From DMER64 sp964554535 (GTDB lineage Bacteria > Bacteroidota > Bacteroidia > Bacteroidales > UBA932): a stretch of 64,000 nt of DNA. This document shows, piece after piece, positions 34,501 through 42,162 of this stretch. Location: assembly GCA_964554535.1 (NCBI GenBank), contig CAZKPB010000009.1, forward strand, positions 1 through 64,000, in the 5' to 3' direction. The notes beneath the pieces are model-generated. The model saw only the letters and a list, made by a program, of their open reading frames with translations, was not told the DNA's origin and did no database searches. Position numbers and translations under genes: made by a program. The number at the start of each line of letters is the position of its first letter. The first letter of the stretch is position 1.

Positions 34501-34712
34501 GGTTTAGTCAGCTGCTCTTCCACCTGCTCCGAGGTGGCCCCGGGATAGACCCCCACCACCACCCCGTTACGGATAGTGAAATTGGGAAACTCCTGTTTGG
34601 GCATCTTGGGCAGGGCAAAAATGCCTATTCCTACCAGCAAGACCACCAGCAGCAGTACTATTTTGTGATTGTGCATTGTCCATTCCACAATGCCGTATTT
34701 TGATTTACTCAT
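31596..34712 (-). CDS. RND efflux pump inner-membrane transporter
   Basis: 1038 residues with the RND two-fold layout: TM1 (IVLLLVVLLVGIGIFALP), a large periplasmic loop (about 35-335), TM2-6, a second loop (about 560-860) and TM8-12. The proton-relay Asp pair is present in LGMVVDDSIVVMDN (TM4). Length and motifs fit hydrophobe/amphiphile exporters (AcrB-like) rather than metal CzcA types, but substrate is undetermined. It overlaps the adaptor gene by 8 bp upstream and is followed 3 bp later by the TolC gene: a complete tripartite pump. Confidence 0.95.
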   Translation of the reverse strand: MSKSKYGIVEWTMHNHKIVLLLVVLLVGIGIFALPKMPKQEFPNFTIRNGVVVGVYPGATSEQVEEQLTKPLENKILSYKQVKKSTTYSMSRDGMVYIVMELNENENDPQGFFASLRLDLETLKAQLPAGVLALVVIDDFGKTSAILITLESETKTYQQLTDLLDNLEDRLRPLSIVSNLRRLGEQKEEINIYLDKAKLATYKLTTQQVMAQLFTGGFTTMAGTMDTQTGEIPIHLDNSFHSQQEIQDQIIYFDNEGNVLRIKDIGKVVREYTEASSYITNNGKKCVLLSMEMAKDRNIVDLGRQVNQVLKEFEADLPEDVSVYRIADQPHVVNTSVYTFLREMLIAILAVIAVIVIMLPLRVAGVAATSIPITIFISLGIMYACGFEINTVTLASLLVVLGMVVDDSIVVMDNYMTLLDQGMSRWKASITAARTYFKSVFSATLAISITFFPFYFTFPANFVEFIFMAPWTISITLTVSLLISMLYIPYIQYFTIRKGLAQVAEAQRSKSRQGRSMLEMFEGFYERNLRKAFKHPAVVLLLVALIVTLPFYVYQKLPKRLMPMAQRNQFVVEFYLPAGTSLDETAAVCDSMRLLIKDDPRIISVTSFMGQGSPRFHATYTPQMPGSNYAQFIVNTPSPKVTEQIVPELQDRFKDYFANTYVRVRQLDYSLLANNEVEVRLKGADKALLMQLADTLLPKMREIPYVAQVRSDYGGFQSALRIDLDEVGAARLGVNSGLLQTNLASKYMGVPVTSVWGNGHSLPVKLRTDWEGNKPSAAALQNEYVNSLVPGVSVPLRQIATVSPEWEISQIVHRNGFPVLTLMMDLDYGRISTDVFDKVQYVIDSTPIPEGVTVEYGGSYAADKDLMPGILKGVGIAVFMIFMILLFHFQKISLALLVLGSTSLSILGAFVGTWILDLKFSLTSYLGLVSLIGLVVRNGIIMFDYAEQLRANGMSVKEAAFRAGCRRIRPIFLTAAAASMGVIPMIISRDTLWAPMAAAICFGAMTAMFFVTFALPVAYWLCFRKLDKEMNIVEPENL

Positions 34713-35754
34713 TAGTTACCGTCACTTTTAAATTTTCACTGACTTTATGGTACCCGGATACAATCACACGGTCACCCAGAGCAAGCCCTTCTTTGATAAT
34801 GATGCCGTCCGGCGCCAGATCCCCAATGGTTACGGTACGCCGATGCGCCGTGTTCTGACTGTCCACCACCCATACAAAGTAACCGGCACCCAAATCCAGC
34901 GGAAGCACCGCCTGGTTGGGAACAGCCAGCACGTCCCGTGAAGGCAGATTGTTCAGATACGCCCGGCAGAGCATTCCCGGAAGCACTCCGCCCCCGTTGC
35001 CGTCCAACGCCACCTTAACGGTATAGCTGTGGGTAAGCAACTGGGCCTTCACTCCTTTTTCCACCACCCTTCCGGTGATTTCCCTGTCTCCCATGGCCGC
35101 CACCACAATACGTGCCTTCTGGCCTATTTTGGTATAAAAAATCTCATTTTCAGGTACGGCCACGTTCACCACAAGCGTCTGGGTGTTCATCAGCGAGAGC
35201 ACCGGCTGGTCGGGCAGGGCGTTGAGCCCCACTTCAATCATTTTCTTTCCAATCACCCCGTCCATGGGAGCCACCAGTTTGGCACTTTCCAGAGATTTGG
35301 CGGCAATCTGTTCCGAGGCCCGAGCCTGCTCCAGTTTGGTCTGTATATCCACAAACTGCACTTCCGGAATGCTGTTGGATGCATGCAGCAGACTCAAACG
35401 GTCGTAGCCGTCCTGAGCCTGTTTGAGTGTGGCCTGCGCCGTGGCGTAAAGATTCCGGAGCGATGCATCGTCCACGGTCGCCAGCACCTGCCCCTTTTTA
35501 ACCGCCTGACCTTCGCTTACATACACGGCAGCCACCTTGCCCGGGATGGGAAAACTCAACAATACGCTGCTGCTTTCCTCTACCATTCCAATATACTCTC
35601 TCTCGGTAAGCAGGCTGGATTCAGTGACGGTATATGTATGCACCGCCACTTCCTTGGGAGCGGTATCCGATTTCTTATTAATGGATTTGCAGGAAACGAT
35701 GCCAGAAAACACACCTGCCGCCACCATAACCATGAGCAAAAACTTAGTGTTCAT
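34705..35754 (-). CDS. RND pump periplasmic adaptor (membrane fusion protein), lipoprotein
   Basis: 349 residues with lipobox GIVSC (Cys22). Domains in order: short lipoyl half (VLLSFPIPGKVAAVYVSEGQAVKKGQVLATVD), helical hairpin (about 90-150), second lipoyl half (AKLVAPMDGVIGKKMIEVG), beta-barrel and membrane-proximal domain. It links the RND transporter and TolC channel. First gene of the operon; a -7 box TACTTTTG reads leftwards at 35783-35776, shared intergenic region with queH. No regulator gene is adjacent. Confidence 0.93.
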   Translation of the reverse strand: MNTKFLLMVMVAAGVFSGIVSCKSINKKSDTAPKEVAVHTYTVTESSLLTEREYIGMVEESSSVLLSFPIPGKVAAVYVSEGQAVKKGQVLATVDDASLRNLYATAQATLKQAQDGYDRLSLLHASNSIPEVQFVDIQTKLEQARASEQIAAKSLESAKLVAPMDGVIGKKMIEVGLNALPDQPVLSLMNTQTLVVNVAVPENEIFYTKIGQKARIVVAAMGDREITGRVVEKGVKAQLLTHSYTVKVALDGNGGGVLPGMLCRAYLNNLPSRDVLAVPNQAVLPLDLGAGYFVWVVDSQNTAHRRTVTIGDLAPDGIIIKEGLALGDRVIVSGYHKVSENLKVTVTNE

Positions 35755-35845
35755 AACGGGTTGATATTATTATTACAAAAGTAGTGATTTCCCAGTATAA
35801 ACGCTATATTTGTTTTTGTCATATAAGTGTGTATTTCTGTAAAAA

Positions 35846-36424
35846 ATGTGTGAAAACAAGCCTTCTCTGCTACTTCACGCCTGTTGCGGTCCCTGCAGTA
35901 CCACCGCGCTGGAACGTATGTGCCGCAAATACAATGTGACACTCTATTTTTACAATCCCAACATAGCCCCCCGTGAAGAATACCTGCACCGTATGCAGGA
36001 AGCCCGGCGTCTTGTGGAAGAAATGTCAAAAGACCTCCCGGTAACCTTTGTGGAAGGCCCCTACACCCCCGATTCTTTTCTGGAAGAAGTCAGAGGCCTG
36101 GAACACGAGAAAGAGGGCGGTGCGCGGTGCGCCCGCTGTTTTGCCCTGCGCCTGCGCCAATCGGCCCTGTACGCCCGAGAACACGGAATTGACCTGTTCA
36201 CCACCACCCTCACGGTAAGCCCACACAAGAATGCCGAGGTAATCAACCGCATAGGTGCTGAAATTGCGACCACCGGTGCCGGTGCGCCGGCCTACCTACC
36301 CAGCAATTTCAAGAAGGAGGACGGCTACAAACGCTCCGTGGAACTGTCCCGGCTTTACGGTCTGTACCGCCAGGACTATTGCGGTTGTGTCTTCTCAAAC
36401 TACCATCTGCTTCAGAAAACTTAA
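35846..36424 (+). CDS. queH: Epoxyqueuosine reductase QueH
   Basis: 192 residues of the QueH (former DUF208) family: HACCGPC (residues 11-17) with SLLLHACCGPCSTTALE context, FYNPNIAPREEYLHR, GGARCARCFALRLRQSA, LTVSPHKN, and the C-terminal YCGC. These cysteines hold a 4Fe-4S cluster and an adjacent metal. It performs the last step of queuosine synthesis in tRNA, replacing the B12-dependent QueG. QueA, the preceding enzyme, is encoded at 54974-56230. A -7 box TATATTTG lies at 35805-35812. Confidence 0.93.
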   Translation: MCENKPSLLLHACCGPCSTTALERMCRKYNVTLYFYNPNIAPREEYLHRMQEARRLVEEMSKDLPVTFVEGPYTPDSFLEEVRGLEHEKEGGARCARCFALRLRQSALYAREHGIDLFTTTLTVSPHKNAEVINRIGAEIATTGAGAPAYLPSNFKKEDGYKRSVELSRLYGLYRQDYCGCVFSNYHLLQKT

Positions 36425-36440
36425 AACTAAACATACGCCA

Positions 36441-37601
36441 ATGGATCGCAGAAAATTCTTTAAAGTAGTGGGTATAGGCGGGGCCGCTATGGCCGCCTCT
36501 TCATTTACCCCCAACACCGTAAATGCCATGAACGCCGTGTTGCCAGCGGATATACCGGCCACCAACATCAAGGACGCTCTGGCCTATCCCCGCAACGCCC
36601 ACTCCATGCCCGGCAAATACAGGGGCAAAGTGGTCAAGATTACCAACCCACGAGCTGTGGATGACAACCAGGTACCTGTTGACAGCGTGGCCTACGATAT
36701 GTTGGCCGAGAGCATGCTGCTGCTTACCGGAGAAAAGAAACTGAAAAAAGCCTGGCTTCAGTTTGTGGGCCCAAAAGACCGCATAGGCATCAAAGTAAAT
36801 CCTATCGGAGGCACCCTGCTGAGTACCTCGCACGCAGTCACCAAAGCCATTATCAGGCAATTACAGGAAGCCGGCATACCGCTTGAGAACCTGGTTATCT
36901 GGGACCGTCGTCAGGAAGATATGGAGACAAGCGGTTTCACCAAAGAAAATTATCCCGACGTACGTCTGGCCGCCACGGAAACCATGGAAAACGGCAGTTT
37001 TTACGGTCAGGACGGAGAATTGTTGGGAGCCTCAAACATTGACAAGAGATGGTACTACTTTGCCGATGTGGAAGAAAAATACGACGCGTACACCATCCCC
37101 TATATGATTAACGAGGGCAAATACTCTTATTTTTCAAAAATCTGCACGCAACAGGTAGATAAAATCATTAACGTTCCCATTATGAAAAACGCCGGAACGG
37201 CCGTCACCATCTGCCTAAAGAACCTGGCTTTCGGTTCCGTCACCAATACCAGCCGCCTGCACCAGTACCACTGGCACTCGGCCTGTGCCCAGGTCTGCGC
37301 CTTCCCGCCCCTTAGAGACAAAGTGGTGCTCAACATTGCGGACGGTCTCATTGGCTGTTACGACGGCGGACCGGCCGCCAACCCGCAATTCATCTGCCGT
37401 TACAACACCCTGCTGGTGGGCTCGGACCCCGTGGCCGTGGACCGCATTGGCCACAAGATGGTCATTGGCCGCCGTGTGGCCGAGGGACGCCAGAAAGAAG
37501 ACACCCCCAAAGGAATCACCCAACTGGAAATGGCTCAGAAATACGGTCTGGGCGTGGCCGATATGGATGCCATAGAACTGATAGAAAGAAACTACGAATG
37601 A
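36441..37601 (+). CDS. DUF362 protein with Tat signal
   Basis: 386 residues from ATG 36441, which sits 16 bp after queH; longer in-frame starts lie inside queH. The N-terminus has a twin-arginine signal (DRRKFFKVVGIGGAAMAASS), predicting export folded, probably with a cofactor. The DUF362 core follows (VGPKDRIGIKVNPIGG, KIINVPIMKNAGTAVTICLKNLAFGSV, VNIADGLIGCYDGGPA, DPVAVDRIGHKMV). DUF362 is an uncharacterised family related to proteins with iron-sulfur clusters, but this copy has no ferredoxin-type cysteine motif. It overlaps the DUF6599 gene by 4 bp (ATGA). Confidence 0.85.
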   Translation: MDRRKFFKVVGIGGAAMAASSFTPNTVNAMNAVLPADIPATNIKDALAYPRNAHSMPGKYRGKVVKITNPRAVDDNQVPVDSVAYDMLAESMLLLTGEKKLKKAWLQFVGPKDRIGIKVNPIGGTLLSTSHAVTKAIIRQLQEAGIPLENLVIWDRRQEDMETSGFTKENYPDVRLAATETMENGSFYGQDGELLGASNIDKRWYYFADVEEKYDAYTIPYMINEGKYSYFSKICTQQVDKIINVPIMKNAGTAVTICLKNLAFGSVTNTSRLHQYHWHSACAQVCAFPPLRDKVVLNIADGLIGCYDGGPAANPQFICRYNTLLVGSDPVAVDRIGHKMVIGRRVAEGRQKEDTPKGITQLEMAQKYGLGVADMDAIELIERNYE

Positions 37602-38332
37602 ACCTCATCTGCTGCCTGCTCACAGGCATAATCACGTTGAGCGCCGGTCTGCTGGACGGTGTGGAAATCAAGAAACAGAAAGAATGGCCCGGAGAAAGCC
37701 TGTTCGGATTTATGAACGGTGGCTCGGAACTCTTTCTGGAGTACGGTTTTGAAACCATGATAGAACAGGAACTGACCTACGGCGGGAACACCTTCCAGTT
37801 GGAGTATTACGTTATGGAATCGGAAGAAGCCGCCTACGGTATTTACAGCGTGCACTGCTTCAAGTGCCTCCGCGCCGATTCGCTTGCCACGGCCGAGTGC
37901 ACCATTCCCACCTACCTGCAGTTGCAACGGGGCTGCCTGTACCTGACCCTTGTGGCCCAGAGCCGCACCGCCGCGGCGCAACAGGCGCTTGACGTCCTGG
38001 CTGAGGCCATACTGCAGACCAATCCGCAGTTGGAAGCGCCGGACCCCGCCGCCGCGCCGCGCACCTCGGGACGAGACTACTATATCAGGGGAACCCTGGG
38101 GCTTTCCTCGGCCTACAGCAGCTGGGAACACTTTTTCTATGACTTTGAGGACTTTACCATGTGGTTGCAGCGTCGTGAGGACAATACGTTCCGCGCCCAA
38201 GTGACTTTTCCCTCGCCCGAGGTTTGTGACGCTTTCTGCGCCCAGGAAATTCTCAAAGACCCCGACGAGCACGTCACCGTAACGCGTACCCTACCCGATA
38301 GTTGTATTATAGAGGAAACTCCGGCGGAATGA
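37598..38332 (+). CDS. DUF6599-like exported protein
   Basis: 244 residues with a weak signal peptide (MNLICCLLTGIITLSAG). The segment LFGFMNGGSELFLEYGFE (residues about 36-53) is the hallmark I associate with DUF6599, followed by VMESEEAAYGIYSVH. No catalytic motif is visible. Its start overlaps the DUF362 stop by 4 bp. DUF362 and DUF6599 genes pair in anaerobes, which suggests a shared extracytoplasmic, perhaps redox-related, process; that is an inference. Ends shortly before the convergent acyl-CoA synthetase gene. Confidence 0.72.
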   Translation: MNLICCLLTGIITLSAGLLDGVEIKKQKEWPGESLFGFMNGGSELFLEYGFETMIEQELTYGGNTFQLEYYVMESEEAAYGIYSVHCFKCLRADSLATAECTIPTYLQLQRGCLYLTLVAQSRTAAAQQALDVLAEAILQTNPQLEAPDPAAAPRTSGRDYYIRGTLGLSSAYSSWEHFFYDFEDFTMWLQRREDNTFRAQVTFPSPEVCDAFCAQEILKDPDEHVTVTRTLPDSCIIEETPAE

Positions 38333-38428
38333 ATGGCCGGTCCCGGCAACCTTACGTTGGTGAATCCCTATCTGGTGCCCAACGTGCTGCCCAACTCGGT
38401 CATTCCAAACAACCACCCGTCAAAAATG

Positions 38429-38472
38429 TTGCCGGAAAACCTCAAGCCAAATGACTTGACGCTTTCCGGCAA
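38429..38472 (-). terminator. Long stem-loop between convergent genes
   Basis: TTGCCGGAAAACCTCAAG (38429-38446) and CTTGACGCTTTCCGGCAA (38455-38472) form an 18-bp stem with two mismatches and an 8-nt loop. Read on the minus strand it lies about 80 bp after the acyl-CoA synthetase stop and is followed by CATTTTTG, so a terminator for that gene is likely. A 75-codon plus-strand ORF (38333-38560) runs through the stem and is not called as a gene. Confidence 0.6.
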
Positions 38473-38550
38473 GGACCGTTCCAGTGGTGAAACGAACACC
38501 GTACACCTCGCTACCCTAACTGATCTTCTGTTTTGCACTCAAAGACGTGG

Positions 38551-40197
38551 CTACTTATAAAGGAATCGCTTGATGCTGCGTTTGGGAGTTTTCTCAAACG
38601 CTTCTTTTTGTACCTCAATCTTTGAGATACGGCTGAACACCGGCAGCAGCATATTCAACCGCAAACGGTTTTCTTCCATCAGTTTGGTAAGTCCCATTTC
38701 ATCCAGAGATTCCTGAGATACCCTGTCAAAGTCGGGAAAGACAAGGGCCACCAGTTTTTTGTCGCGTTCCACCACAATGGATTCCACCACAAACGGCTGT
38801 GTATTCAATTTGTCTTCAATTTCTTCGGGATAAATATTCTGTCCGTTGGCACCCAAAATCAAATTTTTGCTGCGTCCCTTGATAAAAATATTGTTCTCCT
38901 TGTCAATCAGCCCCAGATCACCGGTACGCAACCATCCGTCTGCGGTAAACGCCGCTGCGGTAGCTTCCGGATTCTTGTAATAGCCTCTCATCACATTGTC
39001 TCCGCGGGCCTGGATTTCACCCACAATATGCTCCGGATCATCAGAATCTATGCGCAGGGACATCCGGTGCACCGGTTTGCCACAGGAATTCTTGCAGAAT
39101 TTTTTTGAATCCTCATACGCCAGAATAGGCCCGCATTCGGTCATCCCGTAACCCACCGTATAGGGGAAGTCTATGACTTTCATAAAGTCTTCCACCTCCT
39201 GGTTTATAGCAGCACCGCCAATAATCAGCACCCGAAGGCTGCCCCCGAAAGCGTGGATTAGACGTTTGCGTATCTGTTTGTGAATGATGGCGGCCGGTCC
39301 GGGAACCTTCAACAGAAACTTCATTACAGGCTTCTGAATGGTGGGGAACACGGAACTGCGGAAAATCTTTTCTATAACCAGCGGCACCGTCACCACCATA
39401 TAGGGCTGCACCTTGGCAAAGGAATCCAGCAATACTTTTGGGGAAGGCAGTTTGCCCAGGAAAAAGATTTGTGTACCGCCGGCCAGCTGGTACAGGAACT
39501 CAAAGGCCAGGCCGTACATATGCGCCAGAGGCAACATAGACACAATCTTGTCACCGGGGCCGTTGGGAATCCCCCACTGTCCGAACTCAATATTGGAGCT
39601 GATGTTGCGGTAAGTAAGCATTACCCCCTTGGGAGCGCTGGTGGTACCCGAGGTGTAATTGATAAGGGTAAGGTCGTCAAAGTTGTTGACGGGAAAATCA
39701 ATGTACTCGCTCTTGTATCCGTCGGGATATTTTTCTGCAAACAATTGGTCCCAATGTGCCACGGCATCCGTGACTTCCGGATTTTTAGACAAAAGCAGCG
39801 AGCTGTCTTCCAATGCAAAAACCGTATCCAGCAACGGCATCCGTTCCGGATCCAGTTTAGCCCATATTTCCTTGCTGGTAAACAGTATGCGGGCCTCGGA
39901 ATGGTCCGTGAGGGCCATAATGCTTTCCGGCAAAAAGTCGTGCAGTAACGGCACGGCTACCGCCTCTCTGGACACAACGCTCAGAAAAGCCATCCCCCAT
40001 TGCGCGCAATTGGGGCCGCAAAAAGCCACTTTCTCTCCTTTTTTCAGCTGAGCCTTTTCAAATATAATGTGGAAACGGGCTATCCGTTCCGCCATCTGAC
40101 CATAGGTATAAGACTCCTTCTTATAGTTGGTCAAAGCAGGCCTGTCCCAGTATTTTTCTATACTGCATTGAATGTAAGCCAAATAATGTACGTTCAT
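38551..40197 (-). CDS. Long-chain acyl-CoA synthetase (AMP-forming)
   Basis: 548 residues of the ANL superfamily: ATP loop NYTSGTTSAPKGVMLTYRN (A3), AAINQEVEDFM, GYGMTECGPILAY (A5), TGDLGLIDKENNIFIKGRSKNLILGANGQNIYPEEIE (A7-A8), and a C-terminal basic KTPKRSIKRFLYK with the terminal catalytic lysine. It activates fatty acids to acyl-CoA via acyl-AMP; the chain-length preference is not readable. It has a long 5' region with a palindromic operator (40211-40239) and a -7 box at 40334-40327. Position next to the butyrate operon, on the same strand, suggests a link with acyl-CoA metabolism but a separate transcript. Confidence 0.9.
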   Translation of the reverse strand: MNVHYLAYIQCSIEKYWDRPALTNYKKESYTYGQMAERIARFHIIFEKAQLKKGEKVAFCGPNCAQWGMAFLSVVSREAVAVPLLHDFLPESIMALTDHSEARILFTSKEIWAKLDPERMPLLDTVFALEDSSLLLSKNPEVTDAVAHWDQLFAEKYPDGYKSEYIDFPVNNFDDLTLINYTSGTTSAPKGVMLTYRNISSNIEFGQWGIPNGPGDKIVSMLPLAHMYGLAFEFLYQLAGGTQIFFLGKLPSPKVLLDSFAKVQPYMVVTVPLVIEKIFRSSVFPTIQKPVMKFLLKVPGPAAIIHKQIRKRLIHAFGGSLRVLIIGGAAINQEVEDFMKVIDFPYTVGYGMTECGPILAYEDSKKFCKNSCGKPVHRMSLRIDSDDPEHIVGEIQARGDNVMRGYYKNPEATAAAFTADGWLRTGDLGLIDKENNIFIKGRSKNLILGANGQNIYPEEIEDKLNTQPFVVESIVVERDKKLVALVFPDFDRVSQESLDEMGLTKLMEENRLRLNMLLPVFSRISKIEVQKEAFEKTPKRSIKRFLYK

Positions 40198-40210
40198 ATA
40201 TAAATGTTTT

Positions 40211-40239
40211 AGTTAGTATATTACGGGGTTATACTAACT
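40211..40239. promoter_or_regulatory. Inverted-repeat operator in the acyl-CoA synthetase leader
   Basis: AGTTAGTATA (40211-40220) and TATACTAACT (40230-40239) are perfect 10-bp arms with a 9-bp spacer, 14 bp upstream of the ATG. The symmetry fits a TetR/FadR-type dimer site controlling fatty-acid activation. No matching regulator is adjacent. Confidence 0.65.
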
Positions 40240-40257
40240 TGTTTAACGTAGGTATTC

Positions 40258-40317
40258 AGCCACAGTAACGGTCCAGGCCACAGCATCACTGATTCCAAAG
40301 ACGGCATTACCGTGGCT
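40258..40317 (-). other. Imperfect stem-loop after etfA
   Basis: AGCCACAGTAACGG (40258-40271) pairs with the complement in GGCATTACCGTGGCT (40303-40317) with a few mismatches. No U-tract follows on the minus strand. It lies just after a -7-like TACTTTTG (minus, 40334-40327), so it may be a structured 5' leader of the acyl-CoA synthetase mRNA rather than a terminator for etfA. Confidence 0.4.
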
Positions 40318-40343
40318 TATGCCTGACAAAAGTACGAAGAAAT

Positions 40344-41354
40344 TTATTTCTTCAACTCGTTTTTCAACCTTTCTGTCAGCAGAGGGATAATTTTGTTGGC
40401 ATCCCCCACAATCCCCACATCGGCCACCTGGAAAATGGGTGCAAATTTGTCTTTATTCACCGCCACAATAAACTCGGATTCTTCCATGCCGGCCAGATGC
40501 TGAATGGCTCCGGAAATACCCAGCGCAAAGTACAGGTCGGGACGCACCGTCTTGCCGGTCTGCCCCACCTGACGTTCATGCGGCATAATGCCCGCATCCA
40601 CCATGGCACGTGACGAGGAAACCTCGGCGTTATGCAAGACCGCGGCCAGGTCTTCCAGGCGGGCAAAATTCTCTTTGCATCCCACGCCTCGGCCACCGGA
40701 GACCAAAATTTTGGCCTGCGCAATGTCTTTGATAGCTTTGTCTGATTTCCGGGTTTCCAGCAACCGCACGCGGTCGCATTTGCGGGTGTCAAAGTCCATT
40801 TTAATGGCTACCACCTCTCCGATACGAGCGGGATCCTTGACCATTTTGCGCATCACGCCCGGACGTACCGTACTCATTTGGGGACGGTGTTCGGTACACA
40901 TGATGGTGGCCATCAGATTACCGCCAAAAGCGGGACGGGTCATCATAAGCTGATGGTCATCAGATATTTCCAGTTTGGTGCAATCCGCCGTCAAACCGGT
41001 GGACAGACGGGCGGAAAGGCGGGGCGCCAGGTCTCGGCCAATAGTGGTGGCTCCAAAAAGCACTATGGAAGGCTTGTAGTCGGTAATCAACTTATACACC
41101 GCCTGCGCATAGGGTTCGGTAAGGTAATCTTTCAACAGGGGATCGTCCACTGCCAGCACACGGTCTGCCCCCCACGAGAACAGATTGGAAGCCTGAGCCG
41201 TGATGCCGTAACCCGGAAACAGGGCCACCACTTTTTCTCCCAAGATATCGGCCAGCTCACGTGCTTTTCCAAGCAGCTCCAGGGCAACGCTCTGAACTAC
41301 ACCTTCACGCTGTTCCACAAAAACATATACATCTTTATACTGTGCTTTGTCCAT
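40344..41354 (-). CDS. etfA: Electron transfer flavoprotein, alpha subunit
   Basis: 336 residues. N-terminal ETF domain (YKDVYVFVEQREGVVQSVALELLGKARELA), then the FAD-binding C-terminal domain with VSGGRGVGCKENF, GQTGKTVRPDLYFALGISGAIQHLAGM and DVGIVGDANKIIPLL. With EtfB it takes electrons from NADH or butyryl-CoA dehydrogenase; in anaerobes the Bcd-Etf complex bifurcates NADH electrons to crotonyl-CoA and ferredoxin. Last gene of the lysine-butyrate operon, 10 bp after etfB. Confidence 0.95.
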   Translation of the reverse strand: MDKAQYKDVYVFVEQREGVVQSVALELLGKARELADILGEKVVALFPGYGITAQASNLFSWGADRVLAVDDPLLKDYLTEPYAQAVYKLITDYKPSIVLFGATTIGRDLAPRLSARLSTGLTADCTKLEISDDHQLMMTRPAFGGNLMATIMCTEHRPQMSTVRPGVMRKMVKDPARIGEVVAIKMDFDTRKCDRVRLLETRKSDKAIKDIAQAKILVSGGRGVGCKENFARLEDLAAVLHNAEVSSSRAMVDAGIMPHERQVGQTGKTVRPDLYFALGISGAIQHLAGMEESEFIVAVNKDKFAPIFQVADVGIVGDANKIIPLLTERLKNELKK

Positions 41355-41364
41355 AACGTCCGTA

Positions 41365-42150
41365 TTAAATGATAAACTTTTCTTTCAATTTGGTGATAAT
41401 CAGGTCAACCGCTTCTTCTTCAGATACTTCATACACGCTGCCGGCAGGTTTGAGCCCTTTGGCAAACGCCTTTAAAACCCGGGTGGGAGAACCTTTGAGA
41501 CCCAGTTTTTCCTCGGCCACATCAATCCGGTCGGCATTCCATATTTCCACTTCCCGGGAATAGGCTTCCACTATGCCGCGTACATTCATGTAACGGGCCT
41601 TGTTGGCCTGAGCCAGTACGGTAATCATACAGGGAAGCTGCGCTTCCAGCAACTGGTGCCCTTCTTCGGTCTGCTTGCGGATACGTACCGTCCGGCTCCC
41701 TTGCTCATAGTGAAGGTCTTCGACGTAAGAAACCTGCGGAAGGTCCAGATGCTCGGCAATCTGGGGTCCCACCTGCGCCGTGTCTCCGTCAATGGCCTGA
41801 CGTCCGGCAATGATCAAGTCGTAGTCCAGGGTACGCAGGGCACCGGCCAACGCGTGGGAGGTGGCCAGGGTATCGGCTCCTGCAAACTTTCTGTCTGTAA
41901 GCAGAATGGCCCGGTCAACACCCATGGCAAACGCTTCCCTTAGGATATCGTCGGCCTGGGGCGGGCCCATGGTGATAACCGTCACGTGCGCCCCGTATTG
42001 GTCTTTCAGACGCAGGGCAATCTCCAGGCCGCCCTTGTCGTCGGGATTCATTATGCTGGGCACGCCCTCACGGATAAGCGTTCCGGTTACCGGATTGATT
42101 TTGATTTCCGTAGTATCCGGAACCTGTTTTATGCAAACTATAATTTTCAT
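41365..42150 (-). CDS. etfB: Electron transfer flavoprotein, beta subunit
   Basis: 261 residues with the EtfB signature near 120-140 (DYDLIIAGRQAIDGDTAQVGPQIAEHL) and N-terminus MKIIVCIKQVPDTTEIKINPVTGTL. The GRQAIDGDTAQVGP form and N-terminal loop are like those of bifurcating anaerobic Etfs. It forms a dimer with EtfA and sits directly after bcd (12 bp), so electron delivery to crotonyl-CoA reduction is its clear role. Confidence 0.95.
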   Translation of the reverse strand: MKIIVCIKQVPDTTEIKINPVTGTLIREGVPSIMNPDDKGGLEIALRLKDQYGAHVTVITMGPPQADDILREAFAMGVDRAILLTDRKFAGADTLATSHALAGALRTLDYDLIIAGRQAIDGDTAQVGPQIAEHLDLPQVSYVEDLHYEQGSRTVRIRKQTEEGHQLLEAQLPCMITVLAQANKARYMNVRGIVEAYSREVEIWNADRIDVAEEKLGLKGSPTRVLKAFAKGLKPAGSVYEVSEEEAVDLIITKLKEKFII

Positions 42151-42162
42151 AAAATGTACCTT

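Noticed and set aside
38333..38560. 75-residue gene between DUF6599 and acyl-CoA synthetase
   Set aside because: No recognisable family, contains a terminator-like stem and overlaps the convergent gene; left as an observation only.
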